A stretch of DNA of 64,000 bases from Paenibacillus chondroitinus NBRC 15376 (GCF_004000765.1 NZ_BILW01000006.1:62001-126000), one strand, 5' to 3'; counted from the stretch's first letter, positions 9,516-18,322 are shown. The notes: generated from the sequence alone by a model not told the origin. Translations and numbers: made by a program.

Positions 9516-9828
9516 GGCGATCGTCCTTTCCGTATTGATTTGGCGTTCCTTTATAAGATAAGTATAGAAGCATCGTTCTTTTGGAGCTAGGAGGATTCGC
9601 CGATGATTCGGGCAGATTAGCTGAGGATCATTGAAGGTCGGAAGCGATTCACAGCACACGGCCGAGACGATGCTTCACATCACACGTTAGTTTTCCGGAC
9701 AGCATCCATAAAAATCTGGATATTTTCTAAACTTTCACGGATATGAGGCGTTCACTGGACAGTTATATAATGAGATGAACGGCAAGACACAATGGATAAT
9801 AGATAATTCATAATCAGGAGGCACCACC
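9516..9828. promoter_or_regulatory. Divergent intergenic region between PhyH and GH130 genes
   Basis: 313 bases without a credible gene. A TATAAT at 9766-9771 is a reasonable -10 box for the GH130 gene, but no good -35 box is visible at 16-18 bases, so an activator may be needed. AGGAGG precedes ATG 9829. No cre-like site was found. Confidence 0.4.
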
Positions 9829-10845
9829 ATGAAAATCACAAGACATCCCGCTAACCCAATCGTGGTTCCGGGCATATACGACTGGCGTAAAGTGACGGTC
9901 TTTAATCCAGCTGTCATTATCGACAACGACAAGTTCTACATGATTGAGCGTACGGCAGAATCGTTGACGCCTTGCAAAAACTTCCTAGGACTATTGGAAA
10001 GTGATGACGGCGTTAATTTCCGTCATGTGGTGGATCAACCGATCGTTACACCGGACATGCTCGGATTTCCGTACGGCAGCGTACAGGACCCACGTGTCGT
10101 CAAGATCGACGATACGTTTTACTTGAACTACGCGTTGCGTCCTTGCGCAATGAGCTACTATCCGACCGGAGCCGGTATTCCGGAACGTTCAGTTCCGACA
10201 TATCCGGACGGCTGGGGGGAGAAGCCGGAGCACTGGTTGACCCGTTCCGGGATCATGACGTCGAAGGACCTCATTAACTGGGAGTACCTGTGTGATACGA
10301 CGCCGCTTGATATTAATGACCGGGACAACATCCTGTTCCCCGAGAAAATTAACGGCAAGTACGTACTGCTGCGCCGTCCGGAGGAGTATGTCGGTGAGAA
10401 GTACGGTACGGAAAAAGCAGCGATGTGGATCACCTATTCCGACAACCTGATCGACTGGGAAGAGCCAAAACTGCTTGCCAAAGCGGAAAACGACGATTGG
10501 GAATTCAAGAAAATCGGCGGATCCACGCCTCCGATCAAAACAGATAAAGGCTGGTTGACCCTGTATCATGGTGTTGATAAAGATACCGTGTACAGAGTCG
10601 GGGCCCTGCTGCTCGATCTGGAGAATCCGGAGAAAATCATTGCCAGAACCCATAATTTCATCATGGAACCGGAAACGTATTACGAGAAGTTCGGCTTCCA
10701 GATTCCAAACGTTATTTTCCCGACGGGGAATGTAGTGAAAGACGGACTTTTATATATTTATTACGGTGTTACGGACACAGCGATCGCTCTTGCGACAGTG
10801 CCGCTTGACGAATTGGTCGACTATATTTTGAACGAACCGAAATAA
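9829..10845 (+). CDS. GH130 family glycosidase or phosphorylase
   Basis: Cytoplasmic five-bladed beta-propeller enzyme of 338 residues. GH130 members are beta-mannoside phosphorylases or beta-mannosidases acting on short oligosaccharides. The family hallmarks are NPAVIIDNDKFYMIERT at the first blade, the catalytic-Asp segment GSVQDPRVVKIDDTFYL near residue 86, and GSTPPIKTDKGWLTLYHGV near residue 225. AGGAGG lies 7-8 bases before ATG 9829. A strong terminator follows, so the gene is probably monocistronic. Phosphorylase and hydrolase members cannot be told apart from this reading alone. Confidence 0.9.
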   Translation: MKITRHPANPIVVPGIYDWRKVTVFNPAVIIDNDKFYMIERTAESLTPCKNFLGLLESDDGVNFRHVVDQPIVTPDMLGFPYGSVQDPRVVKIDDTFYLNYALRPCAMSYYPTGAGIPERSVPTYPDGWGEKPEHWLTRSGIMTSKDLINWEYLCDTTPLDINDRDNILFPEKINGKYVLLRRPEEYVGEKYGTEKAAMWITYSDNLIDWEEPKLLAKAENDDWEFKKIGGSTPPIKTDKGWLTLYHGVDKDTVYRVGALLLDLENPEKIIARTHNFIMEPETYYEKFGFQIPNVIFPTGNVVKDGLLYIYYGVTDTAIALATVPLDELVDYILNEPK

Positions 10846-10856
10846 TGTTTTTTTCG

Positions 10857-10898
10857 AACTGCTCTTTCAGCGAGACTTTGGCTGGGGGGCAGTTTTTT
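10857..10898 (+). terminator. Rho-independent terminator after GH130 gene
   Basis: Stem AACTGC...TTTCAGC pairs with GCTGG...GCAGTT around a short loop and is followed by TTTTTT. Confidence 0.85.
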
Positions 10899-10959
10899 AT
10901 AGTGGCAAGATTAAATACTGGGATTTCTTTCGATTTCATCTTTCCTCTACACCATGGTT

Positions 10960-11262
10960 TTATTTAAATTTATCAAGACATGCTATGGGATTTGTAGTCG
11001 TATATGCAACAATAAGCCATTTGCTATCTATTAATTCTAGTGTGACTGTATCGATAAATGGAGTAATTGTTCCATTTACCATAACCTCTACTAAAGCTTC
11101 CTTTGTTCTGCCTATTACACGAGCATTAAATATAGAGTTCTGTTTGGGAGGATCAATATCTCTAATCTTCAAAATATGATAACTTTGTATGTCCCCATAC
11201 CAAAAACGATAATTTATTACTAATTGCGGATTATGGTCTGGAAATAATTCCTCTGTGTTCAT
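10960..11262 (-). CDS. Small hypothetical protein
   Basis: 100-residue soluble protein with no signal peptide or membrane segment. A clean GGAGG lies 4-5 bases before ATG 11262 on the reverse strand, which supports translation. The sequence mixes beta-strand-like stretches (NARVIGRTKEALVEVMVNG, then TVTLELIDSKWLIVAY), a pattern seen in small NTF2-like or DUF4829-like folds, but no family is recognised. It stands alone between the GH130 terminator and sigK, on the opposite strand from both. Confidence 0.6.
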   Translation of the reverse strand: MNTEELFPDHNPQLVINYRFWYGDIQSYHILKIRDIDPPKQNSIFNARVIGRTKEALVEVMVNGTITPFIDTVTLELIDSKWLIVAYTTTNPIACLDKFK

Positions 11263-11476
11263 TTTTCCTCCATATGTAAAATGGAACGAGTCTTTTGTAA
11301 CTGTAGGTATGTATTTGAACCAGCTGGATTATTGAGCTTTCCCAAACTCAGACGAATTCAAGTAACTTATCCCGTACAGGCACTTCTAGGCACAAACCCA
11401 CATACACTAATACTAATCTTTAAAGCGGAGGCTTCCGAACCAACTAAGATCCGCTAACATTGAGGGGGTGGCTGGA

Positions 11477-12178
11477 ATGCCTGGAATTTTCAGTGCAATT
11501 GCTGTGTTAATCAAGCAGTTAACATTACTCGTATCCTACGTCAAAAATAACGCGTTTCCACAACCTTTAACGGAAGAAGAAGAAGAAAAACATCTTAGAC
11601 TGATGGCCGAAGGCAATGATTATTCAAGGAATAAACTGATTGAACACAATTTACGGTTAGTTGCCCATATAGTAAAAAAATTCGACAACACTGGGGAAGA
11701 TCTGGAGGATCTGATCTCGATCGGAACGATCGGCTTGATCAAAGCCATCGAGTCGTTCTCCCCGAACAAAGGGACAAAGCTGGCGACATTTGCGGCGCGT
11801 TGTATCGAGAACGAAATACTTATGCATCTTCGCTCATTGAAGAAAACACGCAAGGATGTGTCCTTGCATGATCCCATCGGAACGGACAAAGAGGGGAATG
11901 AAATTACTTTGATCGACATCCTTGGGACGGAAGCCGACGATGTCGTAGATAAAGTGCAGCTCAAAATAGAGAAGAGCAAGATTTATCGGAACTTAGAGAT
12001 TTTGGATGATCGCGAGAAGGAAGTTGTTGTCGGGCGGTTCGGGTTGGAGCTTGGCGGAGAAGAGCGGACGCAGCGGGAGATTGCGAAGGAGCTGGGCATT
12101 AGCCGCAGCTATGTATCACGGATTGAGAAGCGGGCGCTGATGAAGCTGTATCATGAATTTTATAAGGCGAAGCGGTAA
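11477..12178 (+). CDS. sigK: RNA polymerase sporulation sigma factor K (pro-sigma-K)
   Basis: Late mother-cell sigma factor of endospore formation, 233 residues. The N-terminus ([20 protein letters not shown]) resembles the membrane-associated pro-sequence of Bacillus pro-sigma-K, which is cleaved before activation. [11 protein letters not shown] follows, then region 2 ([17 protein letters not shown]) and region 4 with its HTH ([20 protein letters not shown]). GAGGGGG lies 8 bases before ATG 11477; the upstream GTG 11468 is part of that ribosome site. The gene is uninterrupted, unlike the skin-split Bacillus subtilis gene. A 5'-truncated near-copy lies 34,587 bases downstream at 46262. Confidence 0.97.
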   Translation: MPGIFSAIAVLIKQLTLLVSYVKNNAFPQPLTEEEEEKHLRLMAEGNDYSRNKLIEHNLRLVAHIVKKFDNTGEDLEDLISIGTIGLIKAIESFSPNKGTKLATFAARCIENEILMHLRSLKKTRKDVSLHDPIGTDKEGNEITLIDILGTEADDVVDKVQLKIEKSKIYRNLEILDDREKEVVVGRFGLELGGEERTQREIAKELGISRSYVSRIEKRALMKLYHEFYKAKR

Positions 12179-12247
12179 GGTCGGTCGAACGTGTCTAATG
12201 AATCGCATACTTCATTTATTTGGGATCAGATAATGGAGGCGAAGAGC

Positions 12248-12922
12248 ATGACCTTAATCCAGATTGAGCATGTGAGTAAGAGCTATGTGATGGGCGGGGA
12301 AACGATTCGTGCGTTGGACGATGTTTCGTTAGATATCGATCACGGTGAGTTCGTGGCGATCATGGGTCCGTCGGGGTCGGGGAAGTCGACGTTGATGAAC
12401 ATTTTAGGCTGCTTGGATGTTGCGGATGATGGGGACTATGTGCTGGACGGGAAGGCCATTAATCGGCTCAAGGATGCGCAGTTAGCTGAAATAAGGAATC
12501 GGAAGATCGGGTTCGTTTTTCAGAACTTTAATTTGCTGCCACGGTTAAATGCTTATGAAAACGTAGAGCTGCCGCTTATTTACCGGGGCATGAATAAGCG
12601 TGAAAGGGAGCCGCTTGTCATGCAGGCATTGGAAGCGGTAGACTTAGTGGAACGCAGGAAGCATTTGCCTTCGGAGCTGTCTGGGGGCCAGCAGCAGCGC
12701 GTTGCGATTGCCCGGACATTGGCCGGCGATCCAGCGATAATACTGGCGGATGAACCGACGGGAGCGCTCGACTCGAAGACGGGCGTGGAGATTTTGGAGA
12801 TTTTTAAGAAGCTGAATGAGCAGGGTAGGACGATTATTTTAATTACACATGACCAGGCGATTGCGCAACAGGCGAAGCGGGTAGTGCATTTTCGGGATGG
12901 GAAGTTGAGTGAAGTTGGATAG
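12248..12922 (+). CDS. ABC transporter ATP-binding protein, MacB/LolD type
   Basis: 224-residue ATPase with Walker A GPSGSGKST, Q-loop VFQNFNLLPRL, signature LSGGQQQR and Walker B ILADEPTGALD. It belongs to the MacB/LolD/YknY group that usually works with an FtsX-like permease in export or lipoprotein transfer. The upstream in-frame GTG 12191 is less likely than ATG 12248, which has GGAGG 8 bases before it. It is 69 bases behind sigK and ahead of a terminator, and no permease gene accompanies it, so its partner must be elsewhere or absent. A wrecked copy lies at 46835. Confidence 0.93.
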   Translation: MTLIQIEHVSKSYVMGGETIRALDDVSLDIDHGEFVAIMGPSGSGKSTLMNILGCLDVADDGDYVLDGKAINRLKDAQLAEIRNRKIGFVFQNFNLLPRLNAYENVELPLIYRGMNKREREPLVMQALEAVDLVERRKHLPSELSGGQQQRVAIARTLAGDPAIILADEPTGALDSKTGVEILEIFKKLNEQGRTIILITHDQAIAQQAKRVVHFRDGKLSEVG

Positions 12923-12930
12923 GATGAGGG

Positions 12931-12964
12931 CCGGGACTCCAGTGGGTTCCGGTTTTTTTTTTTC
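12931..12964 (+). terminator. Terminator of the sigK-ABC operon
   Basis: Hairpin CCGGGACTC / GGGTTCCGG (9 pairs with wobbles, 4-base loop) followed by a run of about ten T. Two diverged copies of this end region occur at 47043 and 50768. Confidence 0.9.
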
Positions 12965-13497
12965 AAATTGTTTGATTTATTCTACCAGCTACAGAACCTA
13001 ACGGAATCATTACATGCAAAGTGAGCGAGTTAAGAAACAATACTGACCATAGCATCCAGAATGTGCTTTTACAATCAAACTCGCGATAAGAATGAGATTG
13101 AATAATAGGACTTTGTACAATAACCCATTAAAAAGAAGGATCTAGCCTAGACTGCTTCTATTTAAATAAATCCAATTTGGTTTCCATACTAAGTAGCTCC
13201 AATCCCATGACTTCATTATCAGTTACGTTATCATGAATTAGAGTTTTGCACCACAACTAGAATAACCGTGGATTCAAAAGGTTTCTGCTTCGAGGTTTAC
13301 CCAAAGTAAGTCTGGAGGTCGGGTGACTTTCGATTGCCTACAATCTGCTGAAGAAAGCAGTAGTGGATGCCAAAAACGAAAGAGCTAAGCGCATAGCCGC
13401 TTAGCTCCCCTTTTCATTTCAAATATTCACTTTTTTACGATGAGATCTGTCCCGAATATCTATAATTGTTACTTTTGGGATAGCCTCTTCATATAAT
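12965..13497. other. Intergenic region with bidirectional terminator
   Basis: About 530 bases with no supportable gene on either strand. The only clear element is a perfect 10-bp stem GAGCTAAGCG / CGCTTAGCTC at 13382-13407. It is followed by CCCCTTTTC on the + strand and a T-rich tract on the - strand, placed between convergent transcription units. A stretch at about 13470-13487 (TTTTGGGATAGCCTCTTC) resembles one arm of the palindrome at 31346-31397. Confidence 0.6.
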
Positions 13498-14334
13498 TTA
13501 GTTTTTAAGGAAGTTAATCAAAGCGGTATTGAATTGTTCAGGGTGAGTCGCGTTCAAGCCATGCGGTCCACCTTCAATTACGACGAGTTGACTGCCTGAA
13601 ACAGCTTCGTTGGAAAGTTGACCGCTTACTTCAAGCGGCACAATCGCATCGGAATCGCCATGGATAACAAGTAATGGAATATCAAATTTGGCCAAATCGC
13701 CACGGAAATCCGTTCGGCCGAAGGCATCAACGCAATCTAGCGTCCCCTTTGGCGAAGCGTAAGTAGCAATATCAAGGTTGTAAACACGGAAGGACTCGCT
13801 GACCAGGTCGGTTCTATCCCCTGCTTTAAAGAAATTGTGAGTGAAGCCGTCAAGGAAGGCGATACGGTCTTTTTTCAAACCGTCTTGGAAGTCCTGAATG
13901 GTGCCTTCATCCAGACCACCTTCCGGATGCTCAGCGGATTTGTAGAAGAACGGCGGAACTGCAGCAGCCAACACGGCTTTTTTGACACGGCTTGTTCCGT
14001 ATGTGCCAACGTAACGGGCAACCTCTCCGCCACCCATCGAAAATCCGACCAGTGTCACGTCCTTAAGGTCCAGATACTCGATCAGCTTGTGGAGATCCGT
14101 CGCAAACGTATCATAGTCGTAACCGGTCCACGGTTGGGAGGATTGCCCGAATCCACGGCGGTCATATGTAATAACGCGGTAGCCTGCATCGATGAGCGCT
14201 GGAACTTGACTCTCCCACGAGCGCCCGCTCAACGGCCAGCCATGGATCAAAACGACAGGTTTGCCTGCGCCAAGATCCTCAAAATATAGTTCAATGGGTT
14301 GCCCGTTTTCTGTTCCTACTGTTAATTTAGCCAT
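13498..14334 (-). CDS. Alpha/beta hydrolase (non-heme chloroperoxidase-like)
   Basis: 278-residue alpha/beta-fold hydrolase. The nucleophile elbow is GFSMGG (Ser99). The other triad members are probably Asp229 in HGDSDAIVP and His258 in GGPHGLN. HGWPLSGRSW forms the oxyanion region. This arrangement is typical of cofactor-free haloperoxidases/esterases; the physiological substrate is unknown. ATG 14334 is preceded on its strand by AAAGGA. The isochorismatase-type hydrolase lies 82 bases upstream on the same strand and the two are probably co-transcribed. Confidence 0.92.
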   Translation of the reverse strand: MAKLTVGTENGQPIELYFEDLGAGKPVVLIHGWPLSGRSWESQVPALIDAGYRVITYDRRGFGQSSQPWTGYDYDTFATDLHKLIEYLDLKDVTLVGFSMGGGEVARYVGTYGTSRVKKAVLAAAVPPFFYKSAEHPEGGLDEGTIQDFQDGLKKDRIAFLDGFTHNFFKAGDRTDLVSESFRVYNLDIATYASPKGTLDCVDAFGRTDFRGDLAKFDIPLLVIHGDSDAIVPLEVSGQLSNEAVSGSQLVVIEGGPHGLNATHPEQFNTALINFLKN

Positions 14335-14416
14335 GTTTCATATTTCCTTTCGAATTGGTTTTGGTTAGGCTGAGACAGTCAAAATGAATTGACTATCTTT
14401 TTTTGGAATGAATAGG

Positions 14417-15055
14417 TTACCCTCCATGGCCGCCAAACATCGTTTGAGCATAAACAATACCCGCACCGTAGGCGCCACTGTGTTGCAAAGCAATCTCCAA
14501 AACGGCATCATACGTTTCTTGACGCGCCCAATCGCGCTGATACTCAAGAAGAACAGACAGCCAAGTCACGGGAATGGCTCCTGCTTGAATCATGCGTTGA
14601 ACGGACATGTCATGTGCTTCCGTCGTCGTCCCGCCTGAAGCATCCGTTACGATATATACTTCATATCCATCTTTGATGGCTGAAACTACAGGAAAAGCAA
14701 GACAAACTTCTGTCCACAGAGCTGCCATAATCAGCTTCTTGCGACCTGTTTTCTTCACGGCCTCCACGAAGTTTTTGTCTTCCCAGGAGTTCATTGTTGT
14801 TCGGTCAATTGGCTTTTGATCAGGAAATACAGCTTGAATGTGCGGATGAATAGGACCAGAAAACGATTCAGCAGCAACTGTTGTAAGAATAATTGGCGCA
14901 TTGAAAACTTTAGCGGTTTTAGCCAGTCCAACCGTATTGTTAATAATCGTTTGGCGATCGGCGCTTTGTACACCAAAAAGCATTTGAGGCTGATGGTCTA
15001 CTAGAATGATAGCGGAGTTCTCAGCAGTTAGTAAATCGGACTTGTCGTTAAACAT
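14417..15055 (-). CDS. Isochorismatase-family cysteine hydrolase (YcaC-like)
   Basis: 212-residue cytoplasmic hydrolase of the isochorismatase/nicotinamidase superfamily. The expected catalytic Asp (Asp20 in ILVDHQPQ) and nucleophile Cys (Cys118 in ALWTEVCLAFP) are present, as in YcaC-type enzymes of unknown substrate. The sequence ends in a Gly/His-rich tail (AQTMFGGHGG). It is transcribed divergently from the xapX-amidohydrolase unit across a 306-base region that holds a LysR-type operator. A fragment of a paralogous gene survives at about 31215-31320. Confidence 0.92.
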   Translation of the reverse strand: MFNDKSDLLTAENSAIILVDHQPQMLFGVQSADRQTIINNTVGLAKTAKVFNAPIILTTVAAESFSGPIHPHIQAVFPDQKPIDRTTMNSWEDKNFVEAVKKTGRKKLIMAALWTEVCLAFPVVSAIKDGYEVYIVTDASGGTTTEAHDMSVQRMIQAGAIPVTWLSVLLEYQRDWARQETYDAVLEIALQHSGAYGAGIVYAQTMFGGHGG

Positions 15056-15240
15056 GTAAAAATCCCTACTTTCTATTTATGATTGATTACAACAGATCCA
15101 CAAATATGAGAACCCGAACCTGCTGCATGTAACAAGTCTATTGAAATGTAAAAGGATGAACAATCTTCATTTTTCTATAAATCCCATAGGTGAAAACTAT
15201 AGATTATAAAGAAAAAATAAAAATAATGTATAAGTGATTT

Positions 15241-15255
15241 CTATGGCTGGTATAG
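15241..15255. promoter_or_regulatory. Predicted LysR-type operator CTAT-N7-ATAG ahead of xapX
   Basis: CTATGGCTGGTATAG is a dyad of the T-N11-A class. A related reversed dyad ATAG-N7-CTAT lies at 15186-15200. A fair promoter follows (TTATTG 15264-15269, 18 bases, TATAAA 15288-15293). The dyad-to--10 distance (33 bases) is close to that ahead of both dioxygenase genes (35 bases). It lies in the 306-base divergent region between the isochorismatase-type gene and xapX. Confidence 0.6.
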
Positions 15256-15361
15256 AGAAAGCCTTATTGATAGAAAAAATCCTGACTTATAAACTTAAAT
15301 AGAAAGTAAATGATTGAACAAAGAACATCATTAATGACTGGATTGAAGGAGGAAAGTTAGT

Positions 15362-15535
15362 ATGTGGGGTTCAATGCTTCTCGCTTTAGCTACAGGTATC
15401 ATCATTGGCGTTGTTTTTCAATCGCTGAAGATCCCCTCTCCGGCGCCGCCTTTTTTGGGATTACTTGGTCTCTTAGGAATGTTTTTAGGACAACGTTTGA
15501 TGCCTTGGATACAACTTTGGCTAAGCCGTAAGTAA
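15362..15535 (+). CDS. XapX-domain small membrane protein
   Basis: 57-residue protein with two hydrophobic helices separated by a Pro-rich turn (SLKIPSPAPPFLGLLGLLG), which is the XapX (DUF1427) pattern. AGGAGG lies about 9 bases before ATG 15362. XapX proteins are small inner-membrane proteins of unknown function, often beside xanthosine or amidohydrolase genes (family knowledge). Here it is the first gene of the unit that leads to the amidohydrolase. Confidence 0.88.
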   Translation: MWGSMLLALATGIIIGVVFQSLKIPSPAPPFLGLLGLLGMFLGQRLMPWIQLWLSRK

Positions 15536-15547
15536 ACCCAATATATG

Positions 15548-15671
15548 ACAAAGGAGAACAAAATAATGTCTGAGAAACCGACGATTGTTGAAGCAACCCT
15601 AGTTCCCATTAAATAACAAAGGAGAACATAATCATGTCTGAGAAACCAAGGATTGTTGAAGCAAGTTTAGT
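15548..15671 (+). repeat. Tandem duplication of the amidohydrolase 5' end (two 56-bp copies)
   Basis: Copies at 15548-15603 and 15616-15671, offset by 68 bases. Each holds the ribosome site ACAAAGGAGAACA, the ATG and the first codons (MSEKP-x-IVEA). The first copy runs into a stop codon and forms a 16-codon leader frame. Confidence 0.9.
15566..15616 (+). CDS. 16-residue leader ORF created by duplication
   Basis: Reads MSEKPTIVEATLVPIK and stops 17 bases before the real amidohydrolase start. It has its own AAAGGAG ribosome site identical to that of the downstream gene. It is probably an accident of the tandem duplication, but it would be translated and could couple to or compete with the next start. 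Confidence 0.5.
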   Translation: MSEKPTIVEATLVPIK

Positions 15672-17466
15672 CATTCATAATGCCAATATTGTGACCATGG
15701 ACGATTCTAATCCAACTGCAACAGCCATTGCAGTGAAGAACGGCCAATTCCTGGCCGTGGGGGACGATGCCGAGATCATGAAATATGCTGGACCTACCAC
15801 GCAGGTTGTGGACGCGAATAAACGAATGTTGATTCCAGGTTTGAATGATTCTCATATTCATCTTATTCGAGGCGGCCTCAATTATAATCTCGAGCTTCGA
15901 TGGGATGGCGTGCCATCCGTTGCAGATGCCTTGCGGATGCTGAAAAAGCAGGTGGATCGTACGCCAGCACCCCACTGGGTTCGTGTTGTTGGCGGTTGGA
16001 CGGAATTTCAATTCGCGGAACGTCGAATGCCAACTTTGGATGAAATCAATCGAATTGCTCCGCATACGCCGGTATTTATTCTCAATCTTTACCGTCAGGC
16101 TTTTTTGAATAAAGCAGCATTACGAGTCATCGGATATACGAAAGATACGCCGAATCCGCCAGGTGGAGAAATCCAAAGGGATAGCCAAGGGAATCCGACA
16201 GGAATGCTCATCGCTAGGCCTAATGCTACTATTTTGTATGCGACCCTAGCGAAGGGACCGAAGCTTTCATACGAGGATCAAATCAATTCAACTCGATTGT
16301 TTATGAGGGAATTGAATCGATTCGGAGTTACAAGCGTTATTGACGCTGGTGGGGGCTTTCAAAACTACCCTGACGATTATCAGGTATTTGATGAGCTTGA
16401 TAGACGTGGAGAAATTACGGTTCGCACGGCGTATAATTTATTCACCCAGCATCCCAAAAATGAACTGAGTGATTTTAAAGCATGGACCGCTACGACGCAG
16501 CCTTACACAGGCAGTTCCTACTATCGTCATAATGGTGCAGGTGAAATGCTTGTTTATAGCGCAGCGGACTTCGAAGATTTTGTTGAACCCCGTCCGGAAC
16601 TTCCCGCTGTACTGGAAGATGAACTATTCGAAGTAACCCAGCATCTCGTAGAGCAACGTTGGCCATTTCGTCTTCATGCCACTTATGGGGAATCGATATC
16701 GCGTTTTCTCGATGTATTTGAGCGCGTGAATAAAGAAGCTCCGTTCAAAGACTTGCGCTGGATTCTGGACCATGCGGAAACGATTCAGGAGAAGGATTTG
16801 GAGCGCGTCATCGCATTAGGCGGTTCGATCGCTGTTCAAAGCCGAATGGCTTTTCAGGGGGAATATTTCGTCGATCGATATGGGGCCGAAGCAGCGGAAA
16901 ATGCGCCTCCGATTACCAAGATGATTAAATCCGGATTGCGTGTTGGGGTAGGGACAGATGCTACCAGAGTAGCCAGTTATAATCCTTGGGTTGCCTTATA
17001 CTGGTTAGTGACGGGCAAGACACTTGGCGGGCTAATCTTATACCCTGCTTCCAATCGTTTAGAGAGGCATGAAGCGCTTCGCATGTATACAGCAGGAAAT
17101 GCATGGTTTTCAAAAGAGGAAGATGTGAAAGGGCAAATTAAAGAAGGTCAATATGCCGATTTTTCGATACTTTCTGATAACTTCTTTCATGTCTCCGAAG
17201 AAGCTATTAAAAAAATTGAATCTGTTTTCACTGTTGTAGGAGGCAAAATTGTCTATGGTGCTAATGAATTTCAGCCTTTGTCGCCGCCAGCTCCCCAAGC
17301 AAGTCCAGACTGGTCTCCGCATAATATCTTTGGAGGCTATTACAATGGAACAAGTTACGGAGGAGGCGGAGCGGGGGTTCAGGCACCTCAAAAGGCACAC
17401 CATCATCATGGATGCAACCATCACCATGGCAGTGGCTTCTGTGACCTGGATTGCTTCGTTTTCTAA
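15634..17466 (+). CDS. Amidohydrolase (YtcJ-like) with His-rich C-terminal tail
   Basis: 610-residue metal-dependent hydrolase of the amidohydrolase superfamily, YtcJ group. Visible are the metal-binding HxH pair (His74 and His76 in NDSHIHL), the region RLHATYGES, the DHAET motif and the late Asp segment VGTDATRV. AAAGGAG precedes ATG 15634. The last 45 residues are unusual: a Gly/Tyr-rich linker, then AHHHHGCNHHHGSGFCDLDC, a likely metal-binding tail. Substrate is unknown. It lies between xapX and a CDGSH iron-sulfur protein in a probable stress operon. Confidence 0.9.
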   Translation: MSEKPRIVEASLVIHNANIVTMDDSNPTATAIAVKNGQFLAVGDDAEIMKYAGPTTQVVDANKRMLIPGLNDSHIHLIRGGLNYNLELRWDGVPSVADALRMLKKQVDRTPAPHWVRVVGGWTEFQFAERRMPTLDEINRIAPHTPVFILNLYRQAFLNKAALRVIGYTKDTPNPPGGEIQRDSQGNPTGMLIARPNATILYATLAKGPKLSYEDQINSTRLFMRELNRFGVTSVIDAGGGFQNYPDDYQVFDELDRRGEITVRTAYNLFTQHPKNELSDFKAWTATTQPYTGSSYYRHNGAGEMLVYSAADFEDFVEPRPELPAVLEDELFEVTQHLVEQRWPFRLHATYGESISRFLDVFERVNKEAPFKDLRWILDHAETIQEKDLERVIALGGSIAVQSRMAFQGEYFVDRYGAEAAENAPPITKMIKSGLRVGVGTDATRVASYNPWVALYWLVTGKTLGGLILYPASNRLERHEALRMYTAGNAWFSKEEDVKGQIKEGQYADFSILSDNFFHVSEEAIKKIESVFTVVGGKIVYGANEFQPLSPPAPQASPDWSPHNIFGGYYNGTSYGGGGAGVQAPQKAHHHHGCNHHHGSGFCDLDCFVF

Positions 17467-17506
17467 GTATGTTTCACCAAAATAATCCAATAGGGGCGAG
17501 ATCATC

Positions 17507-17701
17507 ATGTCTGAAGTTACGATCAAAGTAAACGATAATGGGCCATTGCGTATTACAGGCAAAGTAGAAATGGTGGATGCGGTGGGCAACCGTTTTGAGA
17601 CCAAGGAAAGCTTTATTCTGTGCCGGTGCGGCTTATCCAGTCAAAAACCGTTCTGCGATTTGACTCATAAAGGTAAGTTTGAAAGCGCTGCTCGAGCTTA
17701 G
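17507..17701 (+). CDS. CDGSH-type iron-sulfur protein
   Basis: 64-residue protein whose C-terminal half carries the [2Fe-2S] ligand set CRCGLSSQKPFCDLTHKG (three Cys and one His), as in CDGSH/mitoNEET-like domains. GGGGCGAG precedes ATG 17507. It is 40 bases behind the amidohydrolase and probably in the same operon. Likely a redox or iron-sulfur accessory protein in the cytoplasm; partner unknown. Confidence 0.93.
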   Translation: MSEVTIKVNDNGPLRITGKVEMVDAVGNRFETKESFILCRCGLSSQKPFCDLTHKGKFESAARA

Positions 17702-17725
17702 ATTAAAAGATCAATATCGATTTGT

Positions 17726-17740
17726 CTATATTTTGTATAG
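17726..17740. promoter_or_regulatory. Predicted LysR-type operator CTAT-N7-ATAG ahead of dps
   Basis: CTATATTTTGTATAG is a perfect match to the dyad found ahead of xapX and of both dioxygenase genes, 48 bases before the dps start. The geometry relative to a promoter is not clear here because no convincing -10 box lies 33-35 bases downstream. Confidence 0.55.
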
Positions 17741-17788
17741 CTTAAGCTAATAGTTGGAAATGTTGCTAAATTCGAAAGGAGCTTTTTG

Positions 17789-18226
17789 ATGACAGAAAAA
17801 CTAACGGAAGTGCTTAACACCCAGATCGCTAACTGGAGTCTGTTGTTCACCAAACTTCATAACTATCACTGGTATGTTAAAGGGGTGCAGTTCTTCACTT
17901 TGCATTTGAAGTTCGAAGAACTTTATACAGAAGCTGCACTTCATGTGGACAATCTTGCCGAGCGTCTGCTGGCATTAGGCGGTAGTCCGGTAGCGACACT
18001 TCATGAAATTATCGAAAAAACTTCATTAAAAGATGCAGCAGGCAATGAGAATGCAAATGAGATGGTCCGCACGCTTGTAGCTGATTTTGGGATTATAGTG
18101 AGTGAGCTGAAAGAGGGCATGAATACTGCTGACCGTGAAGGTGATGAGACAACTGGGGATATGCTTTTGGCCATTCATAGCTCCCTGGAAAAGCATGTAT
18201 GGATGTTGAAATCGTACTTAGGATAA
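17789..18226 (+). CDS. dps: Dps-family DNA-binding ferritin-like protein
   Basis: 145-residue four-helix protein that forms dodecamers, stores iron using peroxide and protects DNA. The ferroxidase residues are recognisable in LHNYHWYVKG (His) and the HVDNLAERLLALGG segment. AAAGGAG lies before ATG 17789, and the adjacent TTG 17786 is not needed. It sits in a peroxide/iron stress group with the CDGSH protein upstream and catalase convergent downstream. Confidence 0.94.
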   Translation: MTEKLTEVLNTQIANWSLLFTKLHNYHWYVKGVQFFTLHLKFEELYTEAALHVDNLAERLLALGGSPVATLHEIIEKTSLKDAAGNENANEMVRTLVADFGIIVSELKEGMNTADREGDETTGDMLLAIHSSLEKHVWMLKSYLG

Positions 18227-18237
18227 TGGATTGTTTC

Positions 18238-18297
18238 AAGACCTGAAAGAGAGTGGCTTTAATAAGCTACTTTTCTTACAGGTCTTTCGCTTTTAAT
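18238..18297 (+). terminator. Terminator after dps
   Basis: Long imperfect hairpin AAGACCTG...AGTGGCTT / AAGCTACTTTTC...CAGGTCTT followed by TCGCTTTT. Confidence 0.75.
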
Positions 18298-18322
18298 GTA
18301 ACTTATATATTGCTAATAGCAA

